From CAITNM01 sp037138055 (lineage in GTDB: Bacteria > Pseudomonadota > Alphaproteobacteria > Paracaedibacterales > CAITNM01), in assembly GCA_037138055.1 (NCBI GenBank), contig JBAXJB010000026.1, forward strand, positions 1-22,297: a stretch of 22,297 bases of DNA, in the 5' to 3' direction. A program made the translations under genes and the position numbers. This document shows, in pieces, positions 1 through 7,645 of this stretch. The notes beneath the pieces are model-generated. The model was not told the origin of the DNA. It did not search any database and saw nothing but the letters and a program-made list of their open reading frames with translations. The number at the start of each line of letters is the position of its first letter. The first letter of the stretch is position 1.

Positions 1-17
1 ATAAATGGAACTTTTAA

Positions 18-1307
18 TTGTCGTTAGGAGAAATTCTAATTGACGTTAGTCAGAATCCTCTAAACAAAGCAAAGCATGCGTTTTTTGTTACACGTAATAT
101 GTTAGATGGTTTACGCGCTGACAGTGTAGAAATATACAAAGGCACAGGCTGGACCATAAGTCCTGAGCAAGAAGCCGAATATGGAGTGGGGCCAATAACA
201 GAAGCCGCTAAAGAATACGAAGAGACACAATATCCAAATAAACCAATACGTATTTTCGACCGCTTTCACGCAACTCCAAATGCAGTAACAGCTGATAAAG
301 CAACTAAAGAAGAGCTTTCCTATGCCAGCATAAAAATCTGTGACGCAGGATTGAAAGCTGTTTATGGTCAAGGAACTGAATCAGTTGATGACAGAAATAT
401 CAGGTCCCTTGAAGATCTAAATGCTAAATTGCTCAGTTTGCCAAAGGGTTCCGTTATTCTTGTGCATGACGCCCCTCTCCATGATTTAAGAATGATAAGT
501 GATGAAGCATTAGAGATTATTGGCATGATCTACAGTCAAGGCGGCTGGTATCAACGACCTAATGCAGATGGTTCAATGGGAGCTAAGACAATAGGATACA
601 ATGAAATTGCCGTTGATCAAAATGAGAGACTGAAAGGCATTCCAAAACGCCTTATTCCATCAACGCTTTGTGATCAATTTAAAAATACGATATCACCGGT
701 AGTGTATAGTGTGCTTCTTAACTATTTTGAAGAATTCAATCTATCGGCTGAAGTTAAATCGTCTTGGATAAATGGGCTTACCTGGCAGTATTATATGAAT
801 TTTAGAGGCCAGGAACGTCTTGAAGAATATGATCTTCCAAAAATCGTACATAATTTAAATAGAAACTTAGCGGAAAAAGGGGGGCTCGTAGTAACAATAC
901 CTCATGATCTTGTCGCAACAGCAATTAGACACGCTGAAATGTATCCTGGTTACGGTGCAGACTTGAGTAGTCTGTATACATATAAACCATGGATCTTTGA
1001 GACAAACTCAGAAGCAAGAGGGCCATACATGGGTCCAGGATCTAATCCAGAGGCTTTTATAAAGAAATGTCATGCGCCAACAACAGCGGCAATTTTAACG
1101 GAAACAGATTCAGAACACTCCTTAAAGAAACGCAGATCTTCTGAGTTAGATCACGTTATTGACCTAGCTGAACCAACGTCAACATTGTTAGATGACGGGC
1201 TTGCAGGAACCAGACTACTGTTAGATTATCTCTTTTATAATAATGGTGAAGGAAGAGCTACATTTAACACGCGTTTAGTTCAAATGATGCAAGCTACGCA
1301 CTCATAA
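18..1307 (+). CDS. Hypothetical protein, start uncertain, possibly 5'-truncated
   Basis: I do not recognise this protein of up to 429 residues. The frame opens at a TTG directly after an in-frame TAA at 15-17, with no Shine-Dalgarno site before it. The first in-frame ATG is at 99 and also lacks one. An AGGAG at 26-30 is correctly spaced only for a rare ATT codon at 39. The protein-like sequence begins right at the TTG, so the gene may have lost its 5' end by frameshift or truncation upstream, or the window edge may hide the context. No signal peptide or membrane segment is visible. The protein looks globular and mixed alpha/beta, with aromatic-rich patches (residues about 175-180 and 255-262) and a basic KKRR patch near 370. 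It runs convergently into a hairpin terminator facing lptE. A phosphatase-like enzyme was considered but no catalytic motif supports it. Confidence 0.65.
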   Translation: MSLGEILIDVSQNPLNKAKHAFFVTRNMLDGLRADSVEIYKGTGWTISPEQEAEYGVGPITEAAKEYEETQYPNKPIRIFDRFHATPNAVTADKATKEELSYASIKICDAGLKAVYGQGTESVDDRNIRSLEDLNAKLLSLPKGSVILVHDAPLHDLRMISDEALEIIGMIYSQGGWYQRPNADGSMGAKTIGYNEIAVDQNERLKGIPKRLIPSTLCDQFKNTISPVVYSVLLNYFEEFNLSAEVKSSWINGLTWQYYMNFRGQERLEEYDLPKIVHNLNRNLAEKGGLVVTIPHDLVATAIRHAEMYPGYGADLSSLYTYKPWIFETNSEARGPYMGPGSNPEAFIKKCHAPTTAAILTETDSEHSLKKRRSSELDHVIDLAEPTSTLLDDGLAGTRLLLDYLFYNNGEGRATFNTRLVQMMQATHS

Positions 1308-1331
1308 AGCAGAATAATAAAGTCATAAAAT

Positions 1332-1392
1332 AAGAGAGTTTTTAGTGTTTAAATCTTCTTTTTAATTCAAACATTTCCCTAAAAACTCTCTT
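1332..1392. terminator. Bidirectional hairpin terminator between convergent genes
   Basis: A perfect 14-bp inverted repeat, AAGAGAGTTTTTAG at 1332-1345 and its complement at 1379-1392, encloses a 33-nt loop. Part of the loop (TGTTT 1346-1350 with AAACA 1369-1373) can pair and extend the stem. It lies between the stop at 1307 and the lptE stop at 1414 on the other strand, where a shared terminator is expected. There is no long T-run on the plus strand after it; the minus-strand exit (complement of 1321-1331) is T-rich. Confidence 0.6.
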
Positions 1393-1413
1393 GGCTAAAA
1401 CAGTATTGCTATA

Positions 1414-1911
1414 CTAGTTTTTATGCGTTTTAATAAATCGATGTATTTCTCGGCTTATATCAATTGTCATAGCCTCTATTAACCGTTCTTGCGCACCTTG
1501 AACAGCGCTTTGGTTAACGAATTCATCATTAGTGTTTTGTGAATATGACGTCACACTATTAAGGCTAGTTTCATGCAATGTTTGTCCGTCACAGCTAATA
1601 ATAATTTGGGCTGTAAGGCGCATCATTGAACGGGTGGAGGTGGCGTCGGTAGCGTAAGCCAGGTTGCCTGTCGTTTCACTTATGCGAACGTAAGTCTTGT
1701 AGCGAGAATCCAAATTAATACCAGACAGAACACTTTTTAAGCGTTGTCGCAGCATTTGTATTGTATAGCTTGCGCCATCTTTGCTGGCGCTTTCAACCAC
1801 AAGCCGCGACCCTGATTCATCTGGTGCGTCAACATTTTTTTGAAGCATTGGTGTGAATCCACATGCTGCTAACAAAAGACAAAAACTACTTACTAAAATC
1901 TGTTTTTTCAT
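1414..1911 (-). CDS. lptE: LPS-assembly lipoprotein LptE
   Basis: This 165-residue protein is probably LptE, the outer-membrane lipoprotein that plugs the LptD barrel and helps deliver lipopolysaccharide to the cell surface. The N-terminus is a lipoprotein signal with a LAAC lipobox and acylated Cys17. The rest is the short alpha/beta domain expected for the family, with SxxTGNLAYATDATSTRS in the middle, typical of alphaproteobacterial members. Its start overlaps the leuS stop by 4 nt (ATGA at 1911-1908), so the two are translationally coupled; leuS-lptE order is conserved in proteobacteria, and this neighbourhood is a main support because LptE sequences diverge quickly. holA, which often follows lptE, is absent here; the operon ends at the hairpin at 1332-1392. 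Confidence 0.85.
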   Translation of the reverse strand: MKKQILVSSFCLLLAACGFTPMLQKNVDAPDESGSRLVVESASKDGASYTIQMLRQRLKSVLSGINLDSRYKTYVRISETTGNLAYATDATSTRSMMRLTAQIIISCDGQTLHETSLNSVTSYSQNTNDEFVNQSAVQGAQERLIEAMTIDISREIHRFIKTHKN

Positions 1912-4433
1912 GATGCCACTATATTCACAATGCGTTTTGGTACAACAATTGTCTTGCGTATTGTAAGCCCATTCACTGCTTGTTGCACTGTGGAAAGTGC
2001 CATTGCAGCAGCAATAATTGCGTCATCAACCGCATCTGCATTCACCGTAATATTACCACGCATTTTTCCATTAACTTGCACCGCCATACTAATTTGGTCC
2101 TCAATAAGCAAACTTGCATCAACCGTCGGCCACTGAATTGCATCTACAAAAGCTTCTCCATGCACATTTTTCCACAATTCATGAGCTACGTGGGGAATAA
2201 TTGGGTTAATTGCTTGAATCAACATGGTGAAAGCATCTACAACCGTTTGCTTATCACATTCATTAATATCACTATCAATTGCATGAGTAAGCTCACGGCA
2301 AAAAGCCAATACTTTGTTAAATGCATAGGTTTCATAAGCTTGCGTTATTTTGTGCAAATACTGATGCGCTGCTTTTTTAAGGGCAGCATTTTTAGTTGTT
2401 ACAGTGCTTTTATGCTCGCGAACTTTTTCGCCTAAGCGCCACAACCTGTTAATGTACCGCCAGCTTCCCTCAAGCCCGTCATCGTTCCAGTCAAAATCTT
2501 TCTCTGGCGGGGTGTCTGACATAATAAACAAGCGTGCGGCATCTGCGCCGTACCCTTCAATAATTGCTTGGGGGTCAACCAGGTTCTTCTTTGATTTAGC
2601 CATCTTTTCTTGGCGGCCTTGGGTCGCAGGGGTGCCGTCAGCTATTTTTATAAATCCAGATGCTGTTTTTTCAACTTCATTGGGATACAACCACTTGCCT
2701 TGATTATCTTTGTACGTTGCGTGGCAAACCATGCCTTGAGTCATTAGGTTCTTAAATGGTTCGTCTACATTAGCGTAACCGCAATCACGCATAGCTTTAG
2801 TGAAAAAACGTGCATACAAAAGGTGCAACACTGCGTGTTCAATGCCGCCAATATATTGATCAACAGGCAACCAGTTTTCAACAACTTTTTTATCTACGGG
2901 CTGATCATGTTTAGCGCAGGTATAACGCATGTAATACCATGAGCTTTCAAAGAACGTATCTAACGTGTCAGTCTCACGTACTGCAGGTTTATTACATGTT
3001 GGGCAATTCACGTGTTTCCAGTTGGGGTGATAATCTAGTGGATTTCCTGGTTTTTCAAAAGTTACATCCTCTGGTAAACGCACAGGCAAATCGTGCTTGG
3101 GAACAGGCACTGCACCGCAATGGTCACAATAAATAATAGGAATAGGGCAACCCCAGTAACGCTGACGCGAAACTAACCAATCGCGCAACCGGTAGTTAAC
3201 TTGACGTTCCCCTAAAGTATTTTTTTCTAAGTGGTCAATCATATGTGCCTTAGCAGCAATACAATCCATACCATTTAGGAAATCAGAATCCACCATTTTC
3301 CCAGTGGTTTCTAAATGAGGCAGCTCACCATCAGACGTCAAAACGCGTTTAATGGGTAATTTGTACTTTGTTGAAAATTCAAAATCGCGCGCATCGTGAC
3401 CTGGGCAACCAAACAAGGCTCCAGTCCCATAATCCATTAGCACAAAATTTGCAGCATAAATGGGTATTGGTTGCTTAGTAATTGGGTGAATTGCATGAAT
3501 ACCAAGGCAATGACCTTTTTTCTCGGCAGTTGCCATGGCTTCTTCGGTGGTGCTCATTTTTTGGCATTCTTGAATAAATGCAGCTACACCTGAATTTGTT
3601 TTTGCTAGTTCAAGCACAATTGGGTGCTGAGGTGCTAGGGCAATGAATGACGCCCCATATAATGTTTCAGGGCGCGTAGTATAAATTGTAAGGTCAGTAT
3701 GCTGACTTGGAATTGCAAAATTGACCAACGCTCCTTCGGAACGTCCAATCCAATTTTCCTGCATTTTAACAACCTTTTCAGGCCATCCGGAAAGCTTCGC
3801 CAAGTCATCAATTAATTCTTGTGCATACAATGTAATTTTCATTGACCATTGATTCAACAACCTACGCTCAACCGCAGCCCCTGAACGCCAACCTTTGCCG
3901 TCAACTACTTGTTCGTTAGCTAACACACTGTTTTCAATAGGGTCCCAATTCACCCATGATTCACGGCGGTAAACCAGTTCTTTTTCATAAAAATCTAAAA
4001 ATATAGCCTGTTCTTTGCCGTAGTAATCTGGTTCGCAGGTAGTAACTTCCCGGTCCCAATCATAAGAAAAACCAAGGGAAAACAACTGTTTTTTCATGTC
4101 AGCAATATTTTGACGTGTCCAAATTGATGGGTGCGTATTGTTTTGCATGGCCGCATTTTCTGCAGGCAAACCAAAAGCATCCCAACCCATTGGGTGCAAC
4201 ACGCGAAAACCTTGTGCTGTTTTAAAACGCGCCATGGCATCGCCCAGGGTATAATTGCGCACATGCCCCATATGTAGCCGTCCTGAAGGGTAGGGCAGCA
4301 TTTCAAGAATGTACGCCTTGGGCTTTTCCCCTTGGTCTGCAACCTTGAAACTATTATTGGTGGCCCAAAATTCTTGCCACTTTCTTTCTACACTTTTAAA
4401 CGGATACGACATAAAAACGACATTAAAATTCAT
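1908..4433 (-). CDS. leuS: Leucyl-tRNA synthetase
   Basis: The 841-residue product charges tRNA-Leu with leucine in the cytoplasm; the length is typical for bacterial LeuRS. The class I signature HMGH is at residues 54-57. The CP1 editing domain carries the threonine-rich TTRPETLYG at 252-260 and the catalytic-aspartate segment GCPGHDARDFEF around D347. A zinc-binding pair of CxxC motifs (C436/C439 and C477/C480) and the IGGIEHAVLHLLYARFF motif around 528-544 follow. The KMSKS loop reads KMAKS (610-614), with Ala replacing the first Ser. The C-terminal anticodon-binding and Leu-specific domains are complete. Two starts are possible: ATG at 4433, or an in-frame ATG at 4412 that gives MSYPFKSVERKWQ, closer to the usual family N-terminus; neither has a clear Shine-Dalgarno site. 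lptE follows with a 4-nt overlap. Confidence 0.97.
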   Translation of the reverse strand: MNFNVVFMSYPFKSVERKWQEFWATNNSFKVADQGEKPKAYILEMLPYPSGRLHMGHVRNYTLGDAMARFKTAQGFRVLHPMGWDAFGLPAENAAMQNNTHPSIWTRQNIADMKKQLFSLGFSYDWDREVTTCEPDYYGKEQAIFLDFYEKELVYRRESWVNWDPIENSVLANEQVVDGKGWRSGAAVERRLLNQWSMKITLYAQELIDDLAKLSGWPEKVVKMQENWIGRSEGALVNFAIPSQHTDLTIYTTRPETLYGASFIALAPQHPIVLELAKTNSGVAAFIQECQKMSTTEEAMATAEKKGHCLGIHAIHPITKQPIPIYAANFVLMDYGTGALFGCPGHDARDFEFSTKYKLPIKRVLTSDGELPHLETTGKMVDSDFLNGMDCIAAKAHMIDHLEKNTLGERQVNYRLRDWLVSRQRYWGCPIPIIYCDHCGAVPVPKHDLPVRLPEDVTFEKPGNPLDYHPNWKHVNCPTCNKPAVRETDTLDTFFESSWYYMRYTCAKHDQPVDKKVVENWLPVDQYIGGIEHAVLHLLYARFFTKAMRDCGYANVDEPFKNLMTQGMVCHATYKDNQGKWLYPNEVEKTASGFIKIADGTPATQGRQEKMAKSKKNLVDPQAIIEGYGADAARLFIMSDTPPEKDFDWNDDGLEGSWRYINRLWRLGEKVREHKSTVTTKNAALKKAAHQYLHKITQAYETYAFNKVLAFCRELTHAIDSDINECDKQTVVDAFTMLIQAINPIIPHVAHELWKNVHGEAFVDAIQWPTVDASLLIEDQISMAVQVNGKMRGNITVNADAVDDAIIAAAMALSTVQQAVNGLTIRKTIVVPKRIVNIVAS

Positions 4434-4524
4434 CTATTCTAGATAAGCGTTTTAAGGCTTATGTGTCAATTTCTCTTTTGCCTTAAACTTTTTCTTTAAT
4501 TTCTTGCAGGGTAAATAGAGCCCT

Positions 4525-4544
4525 AAAGTGTTTCGTAACACTTT
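4525..4544. repeat. Perfect 8-bp inverted repeat in a divergent intergenic region
   Basis: AAAGTGTT at 4525-4532 and AACACTTT at 4537-4544 pair perfectly around a TCGT loop. Flanking ATTTCTTG and CAAGAAAAT segments could lengthen the structure with a bulge. The 255-nt gap between leuS (minus) and the exported gene at 4689 (plus) is otherwise AT-rich with nothing else I can call. The repeat could be an operator for either gene or an RNA hairpin in a leader. No T-run follows, so a terminator is unlikely. Confidence 0.4.
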
Positions 4545-4673
4545 ATGCTTTTCAAGAAAATTCTTTTTAGTGTTTCAGATTGCACAGTGAATATTTAAAT
4601 AAATTTTAAATACACTTAAATATTTATTAATACAAAAGTAGTAAAATTGGGTTTAGTGTTAATTTTTATTATG

Positions 4674-4680
4674 AGAAAGG
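4674..4680 (+). promoter_or_regulatory. Shine-Dalgarno site that fixes the start of the next gene
   Basis: AGAAAGG lies 8 nt before the ATG at 4689. It supports that ATG over the TTG at 4647, which has no such site, and it places the signal peptide at the N-terminus. Confidence 0.6.
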
Positions 4681-4688
4681 TTTATAAA

Positions 4689-5192
4689 ATGAAATATTTT
4701 CAAAAAATCACCCTAAGTTTACTTGCAATTGTAGCTATGACTTTGGGGAACAAGGCGGTGGCGGCAGCTCATGACATTACTGTGGATGGTGCTGATACAG
4801 GTGATTACACAGTTGCTGGGGGAACATCGGTAATCAATGTGAATGATGTTGACGCTGATACGGATGGTGGTGCTGTTACTTTAACTGGCACAAGCGATGC
4901 TCCTTTGGATATAATCAACGGGATAGTTCAAGTGGGTACTGGAGGTTCCAAGACAACGGCAGGTGCCACTACGGTTGAAATTGGAGCAATATTAGAGATT
5001 ACAGCTGCAACAGCAAATTGTATTGCAGGTGATGTAGAAGTTAAAGCCGGGGGAATACTTCAGGTGGATGATAATATCCCTGCTTCAGGAGGTCCATTTG
5101 CGACTGGTGCAGACCTGACAGTGCACTCTGGGGCCGTAATAAAACTAGGTGCCGGAAAAACGTGGGCTAAAGACATAAGCGTTGTTGCGTAG
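4689..5192 (+). CDS. Small exported beta-rich protein resembling an autotransporter passenger
   Basis: I cannot assign a family. The 167-residue product starts with a clear Sec signal peptide (MKYFQKITLSLLAIVAM, cleavage near AVA-A at about 24-26). The mature part is rich in Gly, Ala, Thr, Val and Asp, with one Cys and almost no aromatics. Short strand-turn units recur, for example TTVEIGAILEIT, GDVEVKAGGILQV and ADLTVHSGAVIKL, each about 16-25 residues apart. This periodicity is what parallel beta-helix passengers of autotransporters and adhesins show. There is no C-terminal beta-barrel or anchor, so if related it is a free passenger fragment or a secreted or surface-associated protein. It is monocistronic, with its own Shine-Dalgarno site and a strong terminator directly after it. 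Function is unknown; exposure outside the cytoplasm is inferred from the signal peptide. Confidence 0.75.
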   Translation: MKYFQKITLSLLAIVAMTLGNKAVAAAHDITVDGADTGDYTVAGGTSVINVNDVDADTDGGAVTLTGTSDAPLDIINGIVQVGTGGSKTTAGATTVEIGAILEITAATANCIAGDVEVKAGGILQVDDNIPASGGPFATGADLTVHSGAVIKLGAGKTWAKDISVVA

Positions 5193-5218
5193 TTATAATT
5201 TTCTAATTAACACTTAAT

Positions 5219-5255
5219 ATCCTCAGTCAGTTATGCTGGCTGGGGATGTTTTTTT
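5219..5255 (+). terminator. Rho-independent terminator
   Basis: A 12-bp stem (5219-5230 with 5236-5247, two G-T wobbles) with a 5-nt loop is followed by seven T residues at 5249-5255. It starts 27 nt after the stop of the small exported protein gene. The T-run overlaps the stop codon of the convergent gene at 5254. Confidence 0.9.
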
Positions 5256-6270
5256 AAGCAGCATCATATGCTTTTAACAATCTCGCGAGGCGTCCTTCAA
5301 TGCCTGCAGGTCTTGCATAATCACCAGGGACTAAAAATTGTATGGTGTGAAAAAGTGTAAATCCATCTAATGCATTCATGGTTGTTTTCACATTGCTTAT
5401 TCCTAAAACATCAGCAAAAATTCTATGAGAAAACCCTACAAGGGGCCATATAGCTTCTAAGTTAAGTTCTTCTCCAGATGTTTTAACAGCAGCAATATAC
5501 TCACCATTTGTAGAAAAACTTAAAGTGCGCTGTTGGCAAGTGTGTGCATGAACTGCATTATTAAAATCTACCCAAAAGCAAGGGTAATCATCTGCTACTT
5601 CCGTTGCAAAAATTGAAGAATCAATTGTTCCAAATATATGTTTGAATGACTTATACGTGAAAGTTCCCCCCTTTATAAGGCACAAATAAGCAGACAAACC
5701 TTCGATAAAATTATGTAAAATAGCAAATCTAATAGGGCAATCTTCGCTCATAAGTATGGGGGCAGATTTAAAGAATCCAAGAGTAGTTATTTCCTTTCGA
5801 AACGCATCTTCAAAAATATAATCACCCACATGGCTAATCAAGCAGTTTAAAGGTGCTGTTCTTCTAGAAATAATACCTTGAACTTCTGGGAATTGTTGTA
5901 AGAAACCACAAAAATCTAATCCATTTTTACAAAGAAAATCAGGAAAGCTATTTTGATCACGGTTAATTGTTATATGCTCAGTGTTTGCAATTGAATAAAT
6001 TCCAGCCGACAAGGGGCGCCTGATACCGCCTATGTCAAATGTTGACGTGACCATCAGCTTTGCGACTAATAAATTAAGTCCTCGCTCTAAAGCAAAGTAA
6101 TACTTCAAACGGTATGGTAAGTCTGTGATTTTTTCTGATAACTCTTTTTTGTGCTGGTCCAAAGAATGTTTTGCGCAAAAAAATTGAGTAAAATTATAAT
6201 CAGAAAGTACATCGACGGCGCAATGAAGTGTAACGCAAAAATTGAAACAAAATAATAAAAAATACCTCAT
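5254..6270 (-). CDS. Exported hypothetical protein, cysteine-containing
   Basis: I do not recognise this 338-residue protein. It begins with a hydrophobic signal peptide (MRYFLLFCFNFCVTLHCAVD), so it is probably exported to the periplasm or beyond; cleavage near residues 17-19 is likely. The mature part contains many Cys residues (for example in FCAKHS, LCKNGLDFCGF, NCLISH, EDCPIRF and YLCLIKGG), more than is usual for a cytoplasmic protein. If exported, these may form disulfides. The body has no obvious repeats or catalytic motif. The gene converges on the small beta-rich gene and its stop lies in that gene's terminator T-run. It is divergent from dnaJ, sharing a 186-nt AT-rich gap. It looks monocistronic and intact. 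Confidence 0.75.
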   Translation of the reverse strand: MRYFLLFCFNFCVTLHCAVDVLSDYNFTQFFCAKHSLDQHKKELSEKITDLPYRLKYYFALERGLNLLVAKLMVTSTFDIGGIRRPLSAGIYSIANTEHITINRDQNSFPDFLCKNGLDFCGFLQQFPEVQGIISRRTAPLNCLISHVGDYIFEDAFRKEITTLGFFKSAPILMSEDCPIRFAILHNFIEGLSAYLCLIKGGTFTYKSFKHIFGTIDSSIFATEVADDYPCFWVDFNNAVHAHTCQQRTLSFSTNGEYIAAVKTSGEELNLEAIWPLVGFSHRIFADVLGISNVKTTMNALDGFTLFHTIQFLVPGDYARPAGIEGRLARLLKAYDAA

Positions 6271-6415
6271 AAAAACTTTGGTAGGGTAACTATACTATTG
6301 AAAAAACCATATGTATGGCATTTTAGTCAACTATTTTTTAAATTTTAAGCATTAAAAACATGAGCATTGATGCAGATTTAAAAGGTATTAAACAAGATCC
6401 TTCATTTTTTTCAAA

Positions 6416-6448
6416 TTTTTGATTAGTATAGTCAATCTGATCAGGAGG
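6416..6448 (+). promoter_or_regulatory. Putative FourU-type RNA thermometer over the dnaJ ribosome-binding site
   Basis: The last bases of the dnaJ leader can fold into one 11-bp stem. UUUUUGAUUAG at 6416-6426 pairs with CUGAUCAGGAG at 6437-6447, closing a 10-nt loop. Five U residues sit opposite AGGAG of the Shine-Dalgarno sequence (6443-6448) as weak A-U and G-U pairs stacked on a firmer 6-bp helix. The ATG is at 6457. Four U residues opposite AGGA is the defining layout of FourU thermometers, which melt on heating to release heat-shock or virulence mRNAs. The structure is read by eye. A TATAGT in the loop (6427-6432) could instead be a -10 box, which would leave the hairpin untranscribed. 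Confidence 0.5.
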
Positions 6449-6456
6449 ATAAATTC

Positions 6457-7584
6457 ATGGCAAAAGATTATTACGAAACACTAGGCGTTACGCAAAGCTC
6501 TACCGATGACGAAATTAAAAAAGCGTATCGCAAACTTGCTATGAAATACCACCCTGATAAAAATCCAGGTGATAAAAAATCTGAAGCAAAATTCCGCGAT
6601 GCTACCGAAGCTTATGAAGTATTACTAGATTCTCAAAAACGCGCTGCCTACGATCGTTACGGTCATGCAGCTTTCACTCAGCAGCAACAACAAGGTGGTG
6701 GCGGAGGAGGAGGGCATCCAGGTTTTTCAGGTGGTTTTGGTGGATCTTTTGCCGATATTATAGACGAAATGTTTGGCGGGTCTTTTTCTGGAGGGGGTCA
6801 AGCAAACCATGCCGGTGCTGATGTTCGCTATAACATGGACATCACTTTAGAAGACGCTTTCAAAGGTAAAGCTGCGACTGTAAAATTCACAACACTTGTA
6901 GGTTGTACAAGTTGCAAAGGCAGTGGTGGTGAAGCCGGTTCACGCCCTACAAACTGTACCGCATGCCATGGACGCGGTAAGACCCGTTATCAACAAGGTT
7001 TTTTCACCATTGAACGCCCTTGCGCAACCTGTGGTGGAGCTGGCCAAACCATAGCGAAGCCATGCAGACCATGTAATGGCAGTGGACGAGTTCGCAAAGA
7101 AAAAAATTTAGAAGTGAAAATCCCGCCAGGGGTTGAAGAAGGTACGCGCATTCGCGTTACCCATGAAGGCGAAGCAGGACTTCGCGGTGCCCCCAATGGT
7201 GATTTATACGTATTTTTAAATATCAAAGCCCACGCACTGTTTAAGCGCCAAGGTGCTGATATTTTATGCAAAGTGCCTATTCAAATGACCACAGCTGTTT
7301 TAGGTGGAGAAATTGATGTCCCCACTATCGATGGTGGGCAAGCTTCGGTCAAAATCCCAACAGGAACCCAACCTGGGCAACAGTTCCGCTTAAAGTCTAA
7401 GGGCATGAGCATTCTACGTGCCACAGGTCGTGGTGACATGATTATTGAAGCAAAAGTTGAAACCCCGGTTAGCCTTAGCAAAAAACAGCGCGAGCTTATG
7501 GAAGAGTTTGCAGAAATTGGTAAGGGTGAGAAAAACAGCCCCGAGTCTTCTGGCTTTTTTGCAAAAATAAAAGACCTATTCTAG
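6457..7584 (+). CDS. dnaJ: Chaperone protein DnaJ (Hsp40)
   Basis: The 375-residue type I DnaJ delivers unfolded clients to DnaK and stimulates its ATPase. The J domain (1-70) carries the essential HPD at 32-34. A Gln run followed by a Gly/Phe-rich linker spans about 75-118. The zinc-finger region has all four CxxCxGxG repeats (Cys pairs 150/153, 167/170, 189/192 and 203/206). The two C-terminal beta domains and a short tail complete the standard length. A strong AGGAGG at 6443-6448 lies 8 nt before the ATG, inside a possible thermosensing hairpin. The gene stands alone: dnaK, its usual upstream neighbour in alphaproteobacteria, is not next to it, and a perfect terminator follows. Separate control of dnaJ may explain why it has its own leader structure (inference). 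Confidence 0.98.
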   Translation: MAKDYYETLGVTQSSTDDEIKKAYRKLAMKYHPDKNPGDKKSEAKFRDATEAYEVLLDSQKRAAYDRYGHAAFTQQQQQGGGGGGGHPGFSGGFGGSFADIIDEMFGGSFSGGGQANHAGADVRYNMDITLEDAFKGKAATVKFTTLVGCTSCKGSGGEAGSRPTNCTACHGRGKTRYQQGFFTIERPCATCGGAGQTIAKPCRPCNGSGRVRKEKNLEVKIPPGVEEGTRIRVTHEGEAGLRGAPNGDLYVFLNIKAHALFKRQGADILCKVPIQMTTAVLGGEIDVPTIDGGQASVKIPTGTQPGQQFRLKSKGMSILRATGRGDMIIEAKVETPVSLSKKQRELMEEFAEIGKGEKNSPESSGFFAKIKDLF

Positions 7585-7613
7585 GGGCTGAGTGCTACTT
7601 CTTACGGTCATTT

Positions 7614-7637
7614 AAGCCTGCGTAAGCAGGCTTTTTT
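7614..7637 (+). terminator. Rho-independent terminator after dnaJ
   Basis: A perfect 8-bp GC-rich stem, AAGCCTGC at 7614-7621 with GCAGGCTT at 7626-7633, has a GTAA loop and a T-run through 7637. It lies 29 nt after the dnaJ stop and just before the stop of the convergent gene. Confidence 0.95.
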
Positions 7638-7645
7638 ATGCCTTA

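Noticed and set aside
18..1307. Assignment of the first gene to the histidine acid phosphatases
   Set aside because: The required RHG and HD motifs are absent.
1980..2435. 151-codon plus-strand open frame inside leuS
   Set aside because: It lies fully antisense to a well-conserved synthetase, has no ribosome-binding site, and its product is rich in Cys, His and Asn in a way typical of antisense translation.
4647..4688. TTG start adding 14 residues to the exported beta-rich protein
   Set aside because: The ATG at 4689 has a well-placed AGAAAGG and starts a normal signal peptide; the longer form would bury it.
6427..6432. TATAGT as the -10 box of dnaJ
   Set aside because: No reasonable -35 lies 16-18 nt upstream, so I favour its role as hairpin loop; it remains the main alternative.
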